From: Sporichthyaceae bacterium
GTDB taxonomy: Bacteria; Actinomycetota; Actinomycetes; JACCUZ01
NCBI GenBank assembly: GCA_013698395.1
Contig: JACCUZ010000121.1
Location: 1 to 29,196, forward strand
Direction of reading: 5' to 3'
Length of the DNA stretch: 29,196 nucleotides
The notes below the pieces were generated by a model. The model saw nothing but the letters and a program-made list of their open reading frames with translations, was not told the origin of the DNA and did no database searches. Shown here piece after piece: positions 1 through 8,287 of this stretch (positions within the stretch are counted from its first letter, which is position 1; each line of letters opens with the position of its first letter). The translations under genes and the position numbers were made by a program.

Positions 1-587
1 TGTTCACCGAATGGCGCCCCTACCACCGCGACGGCGCGCCTGACCTCTGGCCCGAGCCGCTTCGGGATGAGATGACCGAGGTGATGGACGTCGTCTACCA
101 CGACGTCAACAACGGGGTCTACCGGGCCGGTTTCGCGGGGAGCCAGCGTTCCTACGAGGCTGCCTACCGTGCCCTCTTCGACCAACTCGACTGGCTCGAA
201 GACCGGCTACGCGACCGGCGCTACCTGATGGGCGACACGATCACCGAGGCGGACATCCGGCTCTTCACCACGCTGGTGCGCTTCGACGCCGTCTACCACA
301 ACCACTTCAAGTGCAACCGGAACAAGCTGACCGAGATGCCCGTGCTCTGGGCCTACGCGCGCGACCTGTTCCAGACTCCGGGATTCGGCGACACAGTCGA
401 CTTCACGTCCATCAAGCGGCACTACTACCTGGTGCCCACCGACATCAACCCGACGGGGGTGGTGCCGGCCGGCCCCGACCTGAGCGGGTGGGAGAGCGCC
501 CACCATCGCGAGCAGCTCGGCGGCCGGCCGTTCGGTGACGGCACCCCCCCGACGGCGCCGGCGGAGACCGCGGGAATCGCCAGCTAG
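1..587 (+). CDS. Glutathionyl-hydroquinone reductase-like GST (3' part)
   Basis: The reading frame is open from base 3 to the TAG at 585-587, so the gene enters from the left and the N-terminal thioredoxin-like half, which would carry the catalytic Cys, is outside the window. What remains is the helical C-terminal domain of the Ecm4/YqjG family (glutathionyl-hydroquinone reductases). Recognisable stretches are RYLMGDTITEADIRLFTTL and RFDAVYHNHFKCN, followed by the family's late VDFTSIKRHYY segment. The last roughly 40 residues are a Pro/Gly-rich tail. Family members reduce glutathionylated (in actinobacteria probably mycothiol-conjugated) hydroquinones; the thiol preference is inference. The thiolase follows 39 bases later on the same strand. 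Confidence 0.85.
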   Translation, partial: FTEWRPYHRDGAPDLWPEPLRDEMTEVMDVVYHDVNNGVYRAGFAGSQRSYEAAYRALFDQLDWLEDRLRDRRYLMGDTITEADIRLFTTLVRFDAVYHNHFKCNRNKLTEMPVLWAYARDLFQTPGFGDTVDFTSIKRHYYLVPTDINPTGVVPAGPDLSGWESAHHREQLGGRPFGDGTPPTAPAETAGIAS

Positions 588-614
588 CCATCCTCCTGCC
601 GCCCAGAGACACCG

Positions 615-620
615 TAGGCT
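615..620 (+). promoter_or_regulatory. Possible -10 element for a leaderless thiolase mRNA
   Basis: TAGGCT fits the actinobacterial TANNNT -10 pattern and ends six bases before the GTG start at 627. No Shine-Dalgarno sequence precedes that GTG. Together this suggests transcription starting at or next to the start codon. No convincing -35 is visible, so the call is weak. Confidence 0.3.
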
Positions 621-626
621 CGAGCG

Positions 627-1826
627 GTGAGCGAGGCTTTCCTCGTCGACGGCGTCCGCACCCCGATCGGCCGGTACGGCGGCGCGCTGGCGGCCGTACG
701 CCCGGACGACCTGGCGGCGCACGTGCTCTTCTGCCTGCGGGACCGGCAGCCGTCGGTCGACTGGACGGCCGTCGACGACGTGGTTCTCGGCTGCGCGAAC
801 CAGGCTGGTGAGGACAACCGCAACGTCGCCCGGATGGCGCTGCTGCTGGCCGGGCTGCCCGAGACGGTCTCCGGGTCGACGGTCAACCGGCTGTGCGGGT
901 CGGGTGCCGACGCGGTGGCGATCGCGGCCCGCGCGGTGCGCTGCGGAGAGGCCGACCTGGTCGTTGCGGGCGGGGTGGAGAGCATGAGCAGGGCGCCGTT
1001 CGTCATGGCGAAGGCCCAGGCGGCGTACGACCGCAGCGTGGCCGTGCACGACACCACCCTGGGCTGGCGGTTCGTGAACCCGCGGATGGAGGCGGCCTAC
1101 GGGACGGACCAGATGGGCGAGACAGCCGAGAACGTCGCCGATGAGCACGGCGTGGCGCGCGCGGACCAGGACGCGTTCGCACTGCGGTCGCAGGAGCGGA
1201 CCGCCCGCGCGCAGGACTCGGGGCGGCTGGCCCGCGAGATCGTCGCGGTGCCCGTGCCGCAACGGCGCGGCGAGCCGGTGCTGGTCGACAGCGACGAGCA
1301 CCCCCGACGCACCTCAGCTCAGACGCTGGCCGCCCTGACACCCGCGTTCCGGGCGGGGGGAACAGTGACAGCCGGAAACTCCTCGGGCGTCAACGACGGC
1401 GCAGCTGCGCTGCTCGTCGCCTCCCAGCGCGCCGTGAACCGCTACGGGTTGGAACCGCTGGCGCGCATCACCGGCTCCGCGACGGTGGGGGTGCCGCCTC
1501 GGGTGATGGGCATCGGCCCCGCGCCCGCGACGCAGAAGTTGTTGCAACGAGCGGTCCTCGGCATCAGCGACGTCGACCTCGTGGAGGTCAACGAGGCGTT
1601 CGCCGCTCAGGTGCTGGCCGTGCTGCGCATGCTGGGACTGCCCGACGACGCCGAGCACGTCAACCCCAACGGTGGCGCGATCGCCCTGGGTCATCCCCTG
1701 GGCATGAGCGGCGCCCGGCTCGCGCTGACCGCAGCGACCGAGCTCTCCGACCGTGATGCTCGTCGGGCCGTCGTCACCATGTGCATCGGCGTCGGCCAGG
1801 GCATCGCGCTGCTGCTGGAGCGGTGA
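627..1826 (+). CDS. Acetyl-CoA acyltransferase (3-oxoadipyl-CoA thiolase type)
   Basis: A full-length 399-residue thiolase. The nucleophilic Cys is C90 in NRLCGSGADA, the catalytic His is H356 in GHPLG, and the second catalytic Cys is C386 in CIGVGQG; the VNEAFAAQ motif is also present. The segment HDTTLGWRFVNPRME resembles PcaF/PaaJ 3-oxoadipyl-CoA thiolases, which split 3-oxoadipyl-CoA into succinyl-CoA and acetyl-CoA, more than general acetoacetyl-CoA thiolases. No other paa or pca gene is in the window, so the substrate cannot be confirmed from context. The GTG start gives the expected N-terminus (SEAFLVDGVRTPIGRYGG). The gene ends 13 bases from the convergent alcohol dehydrogenase gene. 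Confidence 0.9.
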   Translation: MSEAFLVDGVRTPIGRYGGALAAVRPDDLAAHVLFCLRDRQPSVDWTAVDDVVLGCANQAGEDNRNVARMALLLAGLPETVSGSTVNRLCGSGADAVAIAARAVRCGEADLVVAGGVESMSRAPFVMAKAQAAYDRSVAVHDTTLGWRFVNPRMEAAYGTDQMGETAENVADEHGVARADQDAFALRSQERTARAQDSGRLAREIVAVPVPQRRGEPVLVDSDEHPRRTSAQTLAALTPAFRAGGTVTAGNSSGVNDGAAALLVASQRAVNRYGLEPLARITGSATVGVPPRVMGIGPAPATQKLLQRAVLGISDVDLVEVNEAFAAQVLAVLRMLGLPDDAEHVNPNGGAIALGHPLGMSGARLALTAATELSDRDARRAVVTMCIGVGQGIALLLER

Positions 1827-1839
1827 AGATCCCCGATTG

Positions 1840-2847
1840 TCAGGTCACGAGCACCGCACGGGCCTTGATCTCTCCGCGCTTGAGCCGCATCAGTGCTTGG
1901 TTCGCCTCGGCCAGCGGGTAGGGCTCGCAGACCGCCCGCAACTTGCTGGCCGCCGCGAGCTGGAGGACTTCACGCATCTGCTGCCGGCTGCCGAGAATCG
2001 AGCCGACCACCACTTTCTCCTCCGCGAACTGCACCTGACCGATCGTGGCGTGGACTCCGAGGATGATGATGCCTCCGGGCTTCGTCGCCTGGACGGCCTG
2101 GGCGACCACGGCGTCCGAGGGGGCGAAGACGATGGCAGCGTCCACCCCGCCGGACTTGGCCAGTGTCTCACCGGGATCCTCCCGCGACGCGTCGACAGTG
2201 CGCGAGGCGCCCAGCTCCCTCGCCAGTTCGAGATGAGCGGCGCCGCGGCTCACAGCAATGACATCGCCGCCGTATAGCGCGGCGAGCTGGAGAACCACGT
2301 GTCCGACACCACCCACCCCGAACACCGCCACGCTCTTGGTCGGTGAGAGGCTCGCCTTCGCGACGCTTCCGTAGGCAGTGATGCCGGGGCAGAACAATGG
2401 CGCAGCGTCGGCGAAGTCGAGCTCATCAGGCAGCGGGTGAGTGTGACCGGCGGTCGCGAGCATGTACTCGGCATAGCCTCCGTCGACCGTCTCGCCCGTG
2501 ATCTCCTTGGACTGGCAGAGCTGCTCGCGTCCTGACAGGCAGTACTCACATCGACCGCATGTCGACCAGATCGGCTGGACGCCCACCCGGTCGCCGACGT
2601 CGAACCCTGTCACCCCCTCACCGAGGGCTTCCACCGTCCCGACCACCTCGTGCCCGGGGATGATCGGAAAGATGGAGGGAACACCGGCCCAGTGGCCCTC
2701 GACCATGTGCAGGTTCGAGCGGCATACGCCGCACGCCGCGACCTTCACCAAGACCTGGCCGGTGCCAGGCTCGGGGTCGTCCCGCTCGGTGACGAGCAGT
2801 GGTTCGTCCTCGATCTGACCGTAGGCGTCAAGCAGGACAGCCCTCAT
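1840..2847 (-). CDS. Zinc-dependent alcohol/polyol dehydrogenase
   Basis: A 335-residue medium-chain (MDR) dehydrogenase. Catalytic-zinc ligands are visible as C42 (CGVCRSNLH) and H66/E67 (GHEVVG). The structural-zinc lobe has the four Cys of CGRCEYCLSGREQLC, and the Rossmann glycine motif is GVGGVGHVVLQLA. The usual TDLH after the catalytic Cys is SNLH. The ATG at 2847 is chosen because GGAGG lies seven bases upstream and MRAVLLDAYG is a normal MDR N-terminus; the open frame continues upstream but is not family sequence. It is the last gene of operon A, 31 bases after dhaL, so it probably oxidises the imported polyol or a pathway alcohol to a ketone with NAD(P). A general short-chain alcohol dehydrogenase role cannot be excluded. 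Confidence 0.9.
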   Translation of the reverse strand: MRAVLLDAYGQIEDEPLLVTERDDPEPGTGQVLVKVAACGVCRSNLHMVEGHWAGVPSIFPIIPGHEVVGTVEALGEGVTGFDVGDRVGVQPIWSTCGRCEYCLSGREQLCQSKEITGETVDGGYAEYMLATAGHTHPLPDELDFADAAPLFCPGITAYGSVAKASLSPTKSVAVFGVGGVGHVVLQLAALYGGDVIAVSRGAAHLELARELGASRTVDASREDPGETLAKSGGVDAAIVFAPSDAVVAQAVQATKPGGIIILGVHATIGQVQFAEEKVVVGSILGSRQQMREVLQLAAASKLRAVCEPYPLAEANQALMRLKRGEIKARAVLVT

Positions 2848-2878
2848 GGTGAAGCCTCCAGGGTGTTGTGATGTGAAC

Positions 2879-3508
2879 TCAGGTGTTGGTGCCGCGCGCG
2901 GAAGCGAACAACGCCTCAAGCAGTCGGAGGTATGCGGTTGCCCCGGGATCGGGATGGCCAATGCTGCGCTCGCCGACCCAGGCCGCCCGGCCACGTCTCG
3001 ACTGCAGCGCCGAAGTCTCCTCCACGGCCGTCCGCGCGTCGGCGACCATCCGGGCCAGCATGTCCTCATCGGGAATGTCCGAAGACTCGGCGATGTCAAC
3101 CGTTGGCGCCATGGCGTCGAGGATCGTCTTGTCACCCAGCTGGGCCTTGCCCCGCGTCATGATGCTGTCGAAGGCAGCCCGAAGCATCGCGGCGGCACCC
3201 TGCCTGTCGAGCTCGCCGGAGTCACCGACAGTCTTAGCACCAGCGAGCAAGGCTCCACCCACGAGCGCCGCCATGGTCGAGGGGTTGCCGCCCGCGAAGG
3301 AAGCACCCGACGTCCGGAGCACCTGACCCGGAGTGGGATCCGCATCCAGCGCGGCAAGCTTGGTGCGCACAGCTGCACACCCCTTGCTGACGGTGATGCC
3401 GAGGTCGCCATCGCCTACGGCCGCATCGAGGTCGCGCAGTTCGTCCCGACTCGCCTCCAGAACGCCCAGCGCCTGGTCGACCAGCTGGCGCAGCTCGGTC
3501 CCGTTCAC
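2879..3508 (-). CDS. dhaL: Dihydroxyacetone kinase-type subunit L (DhaL)
   Basis: A 209-residue DhaL-family protein, the nucleotide-binding half of a two-subunit DAK kinase. The Mg-nucleotide aspartates lie in DLDAAVGDGDLG (D28, D33, D35). Other family signatures are GASFAGGNPSTMAALVG, GDKTILDA and GRAAWVGERSIGHPDPGA. The usual GDGDHG is GDGDLG here. The GTG start overlaps the dhaK stop in a GTGA junction, so the two subunits are translationally coupled. No DhaM phosphotransferase gene is in the locus. The pair may therefore use ATP directly, although a DhaM elsewhere cannot be ruled out. By analogy with other DAK kinases the acceptor could be dihydroxyacetone, a tetrulose or another short ketose. 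Confidence 0.9.
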   Translation of the reverse strand: MNGTELRQLVDQALGVLEASRDELRDLDAAVGDGDLGITVSKGCAAVRTKLAALDADPTPGQVLRTSGASFAGGNPSTMAALVGGALLAGAKTVGDSGELDRQGAAAMLRAAFDSIMTRGKAQLGDKTILDAMAPTVDIAESSDIPDEDMLARMVADARTAVEETSALQSRRGRAAWVGERSIGHPDPGATAYLRLLEALFASARGTNT

Positions 3509-4503
3509 TGCTGGAAGAAGGGTGACCGAGCGGGCGCGTCGAGCAGCTGCGTCAGCTCGTTGTCGAGCCGGATCACCGAGACGGAGGCTCCGGCCATCTC
3601 CAGGCTGGTCGCGAACTCGCCGACGTACGGTCGGTGAATCTCCACACCGATGTCGTCGAGCAGCGCATGCGCGCGGCGGTACAGGACGTAAAGCTCCTCG
3701 AGGGGGGTAGCCCCCAAGCCGTTGACGAGCACGGCAACTCGGTCGCCGGAGACCAGCTCGAGGTCGTCGGTGATAGCGCCGACGAGTCGGTCGGTCACGG
3801 CGTCCGCCGTCTCCAGTGCCCCACGGTGTATGCCAGGTTCGCCGTGAATGCCGATGCCGATCTCCATCTCACCTGCAGCGAGCTCGAACGTCGGCTTTCC
3901 TGCTGCCGGCAGGATGGTTGGCGACAGGCCGACACCCATGGTGCGGGTGTTCGCCACGGCGGCAGCCGCGATCTCGGCGACCCCCTCGAGATCGGCTCCA
4001 CGCTCGGCGGCCGCACCCGCGCACTTATAGGCGAAGAAGATGCCAGCGATGCCGCGCCGCTCCGCGGCTCGGTCGGGAGGCGCCGAGGCAACGTCGTCGG
4101 CCGCTAGAACGGTGCGCGTGGGTATCCCTTCGGCGTCCGCGAGGTCTCCGGCGAGGTCGAAGTTGAGGACATCGCCTCCGTAGTTTCCGTAGAGATAGAG
4201 CACTCCGGCGCCGCCACTGGACGCCTGTGTCGCCGACAGCATCTGCTCGGCGGACGGCGAGGAGAACACGTTGCCGATCGCCACTCCGGTACACAGTCCC
4301 GATCCGACGTAGCCCAGGAAGAGCGGCAGATGCCCCGAGCCGCCCCCGGTCACGATGCCCACCTTGCCGTCTAGGGGTGCATCCGCCCTGACAAGCGCCC
4401 GGTTGTCCGGTGCGGCTGACCTCAGCAGGTGATGATGCGCCAGCAGCAACCCGTCGAGCACCTCGTCGACGAACGCGTCTGGGTCGTTGATGAGCTTCTT
4501 CAC
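3505..4503 (-). CDS. dhaK: Dihydroxyacetone kinase-type subunit K (DhaK)
   Basis: A 332-residue DhaK-fold protein, the ketose-binding subunit. The covalent substrate His is H220 in GIHGEPGIHR, the GGGSGH motif ends at H58, and NYGGD supplies D111. The normal GGGSGHEP reads GGGSGHLPLF, and the segment GNVFSSPSAEQM also departs from classical DhaK. This hints at a ketose other than dihydroxyacetone, for example a tetrulose (inference). The GTG at 4503 is preferred because AGGAG sits about six bases before it and MKKLINDP is the family N-terminus; the frame stays open to 4617 but that part is not family-like. The gene lies 31 bases after the second permease and overlaps dhaL by four bases. Confidence 0.9.
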   Translation of the reverse strand: MKKLINDPDAFVDEVLDGLLLAHHHLLRSAAPDNRALVRADAPLDGKVGIVTGGGSGHLPLFLGYVGSGLCTGVAIGNVFSSPSAEQMLSATQASSGGAGVLYLYGNYGGDVLNFDLAGDLADAEGIPTRTVLAADDVASAPPDRAAERRGIAGIFFAYKCAGAAAERGADLEGVAEIAAAAVANTRTMGVGLSPTILPAAGKPTFELAAGEMEIGIGIHGEPGIHRGALETADAVTDRLVGAITDDLELVSGDRVAVLVNGLGATPLEELYVLYRRAHALLDDIGVEIHRPYVGEFATSLEMAGASVSVIRLDNELTQLLDAPARSPFFQQ

Positions 4504-4534
4504 CGGGTCTCCTTCGTCTCGGACGTCTCCTGCC

Positions 4535-5668
4535 TTACTGTTCATGCTCCCGCTCACGCGGTGGGACGGGCGGCCCCAGTGCTGCCGGCAACTGCTCTGA
4601 CGGAGCCCCGTCGACATCTCGACCGCTCCGCATCCGTAGTGCCGAGCGGAGGTCGTATCGCTGTGTGATGGTGCTCAGGCCCAGGACGCCGATGAGAATG
4701 ACCCCCTGCGCGATCTGGTAGAGGAACGAGTTGAAACCCACCATGTTGAACCCGCTCGCGACCATCTGGAGGACGAAGGCCGACAGCACGACACCGGTCA
4801 CCGTGCCGGAGCCGCCCATGGGGTTCACGCCACCAAGAACCACGATCACGATGGCGAGCAGGACGTAGGACGCTCCGTAGTCTGCGTTGGCGCTCGCGGA
4901 ACGAGCGGCGATGAGGATGCCCGCGAGCGACGACAAGAAGGCACTCATGAGATAGGTCCGCATCAAGACGCGGTCGTTGTTCAGGCCGCTGTACCTGGCG
5001 GCCGTCGGGTTGGCACCGACGAGCTTGATCCGCAGCCCCATGCCGGTCCGGTTCACGAAGACCGCCGTACCGACCGCCGCTAACAGCAGGACAACCACCG
5101 GCGCTGGCACGCCAGCGACGAAGCCCGTGCCAATGTTCAGGAAGCTCTCGGGCATGCCATAGATCGCCCGACCACCGGTCCAGACGATCGCCACCCCGTT
5201 CAGCAGCTGGAGCGTGCCGAGCGTCGCCAGGATGGGGGTTATGCGCAACCGCGTGATCAACAGCCCGTTGAGCGCCCCGCAAGCCGTGCCGGCAGCCACC
5301 CCGACGGCTATGAACCCCACCGTCATCACCACCGAGCTGCTCCCGGACGCCGTGCCCGACCCAGCGGACATGAACAGCTGGGCGGTGACGATCGCGGCGA
5401 TGTTCGCGATCGAGACGATGGACAGATCGATCCCGCCGGTCAGCATGGTCAGCGCGATGGCGAGGCTAAGCAGGCCGATCTCGGCGACCTGGAATCCCAT
5501 CGACTGAAAATTGATGATCGAGAAGAAGTTCCCGCTCGCCAGCGAAAAGATGACAAGCACCACCAACGCGATCGAAGCCAGGCGCACCACGCCGCGCTCG
5601 ACCAACATGCGCTGCACGAGCCGCGCAGTGGGATCGCTGACACCGGTGCGACCGGCTCCGTCGCTCAC
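4535..5668 (-). CDS. Sugar ABC transporter permease 2 (RbsC/LsrD-like)
   Basis: A 377-residue polytopic membrane protein of the ribose/AI-2/rhamnose ABC permease family (BPD_transp_2). The family signature LTGGIDLSIVSIANIAA is followed by long hydrophobic helices and the conserved VLGGVNPMGGSGTVTGVV loop. The N-terminal 25 residues are cytoplasmic and polar, and the C-terminal roughly 40 residues are a charged Pro/Arg-rich tail, longer than usual. Its GTG start overlaps the stop of permease 1 (GTGA), so both are made from one mRNA, probably as a heterodimer. Two different permeases with one fused ATPase is the arrangement of Lsr and Rha systems rather than of Rbs. It should carry a monosaccharide or small polyol inward; the substrate is not readable. 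Confidence 0.9.
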   Translation of the reverse strand: MSDGAGRTGVSDPTARLVQRMLVERGVVRLASIALVVLVIFSLASGNFFSIINFQSMGFQVAEIGLLSLAIALTMLTGGIDLSIVSIANIAAIVTAQLFMSAGSGTASGSSSVVMTVGFIAVGVAAGTACGALNGLLITRLRITPILATLGTLQLLNGVAIVWTGGRAIYGMPESFLNIGTGFVAGVPAPVVVLLLAAVGTAVFVNRTGMGLRIKLVGANPTAARYSGLNNDRVLMRTYLMSAFLSSLAGILIAARSASANADYGASYVLLAIVIVVLGGVNPMGGSGTVTGVVLSAFVLQMVASGFNMVGFNSFLYQIAQGVILIGVLGLSTITQRYDLRSALRMRSGRDVDGAPSEQLPAALGPPVPPREREHEQ

Positions 5669-6711
5669 GCCGGTGCCCCCTCTGCGACGAGGTCCGCCGA
5701 CGTGCGTCGAGACCGAGCGCTGAGAGCCTGCGCCCCGACTCCGACGATCAGCAGCAACCCGACCGCAGCGCGCTGCCAGGATCCCGGCACGCCCAGGAGG
5801 ATCAGCGAGTTGCGGATCAGGGAGATCAGCACGACGCCCAGCACGGTGCCGCTCACGGACCCCTTGCCACCGAAGATGGACGCACCACCTAGGACGACCG
5901 CCGCGATCACGTCGAGCTCGCCACCAACGAGTTCGTAGGGATTAGCCAGGCGTACGCGGGTGACGTGTATCAACCCGGCCACGCCGGCGAGCAGGCCGGC
6001 GAACAGGTAGATGAAGAACTGGATGCCGACCACCGGAAAGCCCGCCCGCCGCGCGGACTCGGCGTCCCCGCCCACGGCGTAGATACCTCTCCCGACCATC
6101 GTGTACCGCAACAACAGGCTCACGAGCACGCAGATGAGGACAGCTGGGACGATGAGCACGCTCAGTCGCGTGGAGGACGTCCCGGTCGCGGTCACGAGAT
6201 AGTTGGTCGACAGCTTGTCGAGCCCCTCTGGATAGTCGGGGATCACCTTGGAGCCGACATAGGCCAGCATCGCGCCACGGATGATTCCTTGAGTCCCGAG
6301 CGTGACGATGAGAGTCGGAAGGTGCAGGCCGGCGATCGCCGCGGCGTTGAGGACGCCGAGGGCCACGCCGATCACAGCGGCGAGCACGAAGCCCACTGGT
6401 GCGCTCGACGCCCCGAAGCCGGTCTCGTTGGTCAGGACGATCACCGAATAGCCGCAAAAAATTCCGATCGCCATGAAGGAGACGTCGATCCCGCCAGAGA
6501 TGATCACGATGAGAACGCCCATCGCGAAGATCACATTGGTCATGGAGTTCGAGGCCACGTTGAGCATGGTCCGAACACTCCAGAACGACGGCTCGACCAC
6601 GCCCACGCCTACGCACAGCACCAGGATGGTCAGCGCGAGGATGCCCTCGTTATTGCTACCGCGCAGCCGGGACAGCCACGGGCGCTGCCCGGCGTCAGAG
6701 GCTGTCGTCAT
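5665..6711 (-). CDS. Sugar ABC transporter permease 1 (RbsC/LsrC-like)
   Basis: A 348-residue inner-membrane permease of the BPD_transp_2 family. It contains the early ISGGIDVSFMAIGIFCGY motif, many hydrophobic helices, and the conserved GGELDVIAAVVLGGASIFGGK region that contacts the ATPase in this family. The ATG start overlaps the ATPase stop codon by four bases (ATGA), and its own stop overlaps permease 2. It is clearly a paralogue of permease 2 but not a recent duplicate, since outside the motifs the two differ throughout. The role is one half of the translocation pore for the sugar captured by the lipoprotein encoded at 8288-9322. Confidence 0.9.
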   Translation of the reverse strand: MTTASDAGQRPWLSRLRGSNNEGILALTILVLCVGVGVVEPSFWSVRTMLNVASNSMTNVIFAMGVLIVIISGGIDVSFMAIGIFCGYSVIVLTNETGFGASSAPVGFVLAAVIGVALGVLNAAAIAGLHLPTLIVTLGTQGIIRGAMLAYVGSKVIPDYPEGLDKLSTNYLVTATGTSSTRLSVLIVPAVLICVLVSLLLRYTMVGRGIYAVGGDAESARRAGFPVVGIQFFIYLFAGLLAGVAGLIHVTRVRLANPYELVGGELDVIAAVVLGGASIFGGKGSVSGTVLGVVLISLIRNSLILLGVPGSWQRAAVGLLLIVGVGAQALSARSRRTSADLVAEGAPA

Positions 6712-8204
6712 GCTGCGAGCTCCCTTAGCACAGTCTCTTCGGTGAGCTGTTCACCACTCAGCTCTCCGACAAGACGGCCCTGCCGCACGACCAGGACACG
6801 GTGACAGATGGCTACGAGCTCCGGCACGTCGTCAGAGATGATGACGATTCCCATGCCGTCACGGCTCTTGGCCTGGAGCAGTTCGAGTATCTCGTGCTTG
6901 GAGCCGATGTCGACGCCGACGGTGGGGCTATTGAGGATGAGGACGTGCGGGTCACGGGCAAGCCACTTGCCCAGCGCCACCCGTTGCTGGTTGCCGCCGG
7001 ACAGGCTCCGGACCGGAGCGTCGGCTGAGGACATCTTGATCCGCAGGCCCGTCGCGGTCTCGTCCACCGTCCGCTGCGCAAGCCCAGGGCGCACCAGGTC
7101 GAGCTTGCCGACCAACCGGTCCAGGCTGCCGGCGATGATGTTCCGGCCGATGGACTGGTCGAGGAAGACTCCCTGGGTGAGGCGGTCCCCCGGGACATAG
7201 CCGATGCCTGCCTTGATCGCGTCCTGCGGTGAGCGCAGGCGCACCGGCCGCCCGTCGACACTAACGGATCCGGCGTCCGCCGGAGTCACCCCGAAGAGTG
7301 CCTCGGCTATCTCGCTGCGCCCCGATCCGAGCAGCCCGGTGACGCCGACGACCTCACCTGGTTGCACGCTGAAAGTCACGTCCTTGAACCGACCTTGCAG
7401 GCCGAGTCCCTCGACCTCGAGGAGAGGTTGCTCACTCGAGCGCACGGACTCCGCCGGTCTGGCGTCGGTGACTGCTCGTCCCGTCATCGCCTTGACGATG
7501 GCTGCCCTGTCGAACCGCGTGACGTCACCGGTTACCGCCACGACACCGTTGCGGAGGACGGTGATCCGCTCGGAGATGCGCAGCACCTCCTCGAGCTTGT
7601 GGCTCACGAACACCAGACCGACTCCGCGTTCCTTGAGCGACTCGACAACCCTGAACAGGGCCTCCACCTCCCGCCAGGTGAGGGCTGTCGTCGGCTCGTC
7701 CATGAAGATGATCTGCGCATCACGGGCGAGTGCCCGGCTGATCGCGATGAGCTGCCGGTCGGCGACGGGGAGGTCCTCGACCCGGGCATCAAGGTCGATG
7801 CGAACGCCGATTCGCTCAAGCGCCTCGGCCGCGATACGGCGCACCACGCGCGGCCGCACAACCTTGCGCCGGTCCGCCACCTGAGCAGCGAGCCCGATGT
7901 TCTCGGCCACCGTGAGGTTGGGAAAGAGCGAGAAGTCCTGGAAGATCACCTCGATGCCCAGGCCGATCGCTTGGCGCGGAGTCAGGTGGTGGAACAACTC
8001 GCCGCCGATGCCGATCGTGCCGGCGTCGGGGGCTACGACACCGGCGATGACCTTGATGAGCGTCGACTTGCCAGACCCGTTCTCACCGGCCAAGCAGTGA
8101 ACTTCGCCCGGTCGGACGTCGAAGGAGACGTCAGCGAGCGCGACGACCCCCCCGAAGTGCTTCGAGATGCCGGTCGCCGCGAGCAGAGGCTCAGCTGGAG
8201 CCAT
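6708..8204 (-). CDS. Sugar ABC transporter ATPase, two fused domains (RbsA/LsrA type)
   Basis: A 498-residue protein with two nucleotide-binding domains in tandem. The first is canonical: Walker A GENGSGKSTLIK, Q-loop FQDFSLFP, signature-like DLPVADRQLIAISRALA, and Walker B with catalytic Glu in IIFMDEPTTAL. The second has the degenerate Walker A GLLGSGRSE usual for this family and an intact LSGGNQQRVALGKWLA signature. Its Walker B region reads LILNSPTVGVDIG, so the usual Asp-Glu is Asn-Ser and this site is unlikely to hydrolyse ATP. The ATG at 8204 follows a GGAGAGGGG ribosome-binding site. The gene is separated from the binding-protein gene by 83 bases that hold a strong hairpin, and it overlaps permease 1 by four bases. 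Confidence 0.93.
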   Translation of the reverse strand: MAPAEPLLAATGISKHFGGVVALADVSFDVRPGEVHCLAGENGSGKSTLIKVIAGVVAPDAGTIGIGGELFHHLTPRQAIGLGIEVIFQDFSLFPNLTVAENIGLAAQVADRRKVVRPRVVRRIAAEALERIGVRIDLDARVEDLPVADRQLIAISRALARDAQIIFMDEPTTALTWREVEALFRVVESLKERGVGLVFVSHKLEEVLRISERITVLRNGVVAVTGDVTRFDRAAIVKAMTGRAVTDARPAESVRSSEQPLLEVEGLGLQGRFKDVTFSVQPGEVVGVTGLLGSGRSEIAEALFGVTPADAGSVSVDGRPVRLRSPQDAIKAGIGYVPGDRLTQGVFLDQSIGRNIIAGSLDRLVGKLDLVRPGLAQRTVDETATGLRIKMSSADAPVRSLSGGNQQRVALGKWLARDPHVLILNSPTVGVDIGSKHEILELLQAKSRDGMGIVIISDDVPELVAICHRVLVVRQGRLVGELSGEQLTEETVLRELAA

Positions 8205-8225
8205 TCCGGCGCCCCTCTCCTAGGT

Positions 8226-8263
8226 GACCGGGGTGGGCCGCTGCGCGCCCGCCCACCCCGGTC
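8226..8263 (-). promoter_or_regulatory. Intercistronic stem-loop between binding-protein and ATPase genes
   Basis: A perfect 13-base inverted repeat (arms 8226-8238 GACCGGGGTGGGC and 8251-8263) encloses a 12-base loop. It starts about 25 bases after the binding-protein stop codon. No U-run follows it on the minus strand and the operon continues, so it reads best as an mRNA-stabilising or partial-termination element. Such elements commonly keep the binding protein in excess over the membrane components of ABC operons. Confidence 0.6.
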
Positions 8264-8287
8264 GGGTCGCCCCGGTGAGACTACGAA

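Noticed and set aside
207..1301. Long minus-strand open frame across the GST and thiolase genes
   Set aside because: The translation is Arg/His-rich low-complexity sequence without family motifs, antisense to two clear genes. It is a by-product of high GC.
627..1826. Thiolase as part of the sugar locus
   Set aside because: It is on the opposite strand, convergent with operon A, and has PcaF/PaaJ-like features. Nothing links it to the sugar genes except proximity.
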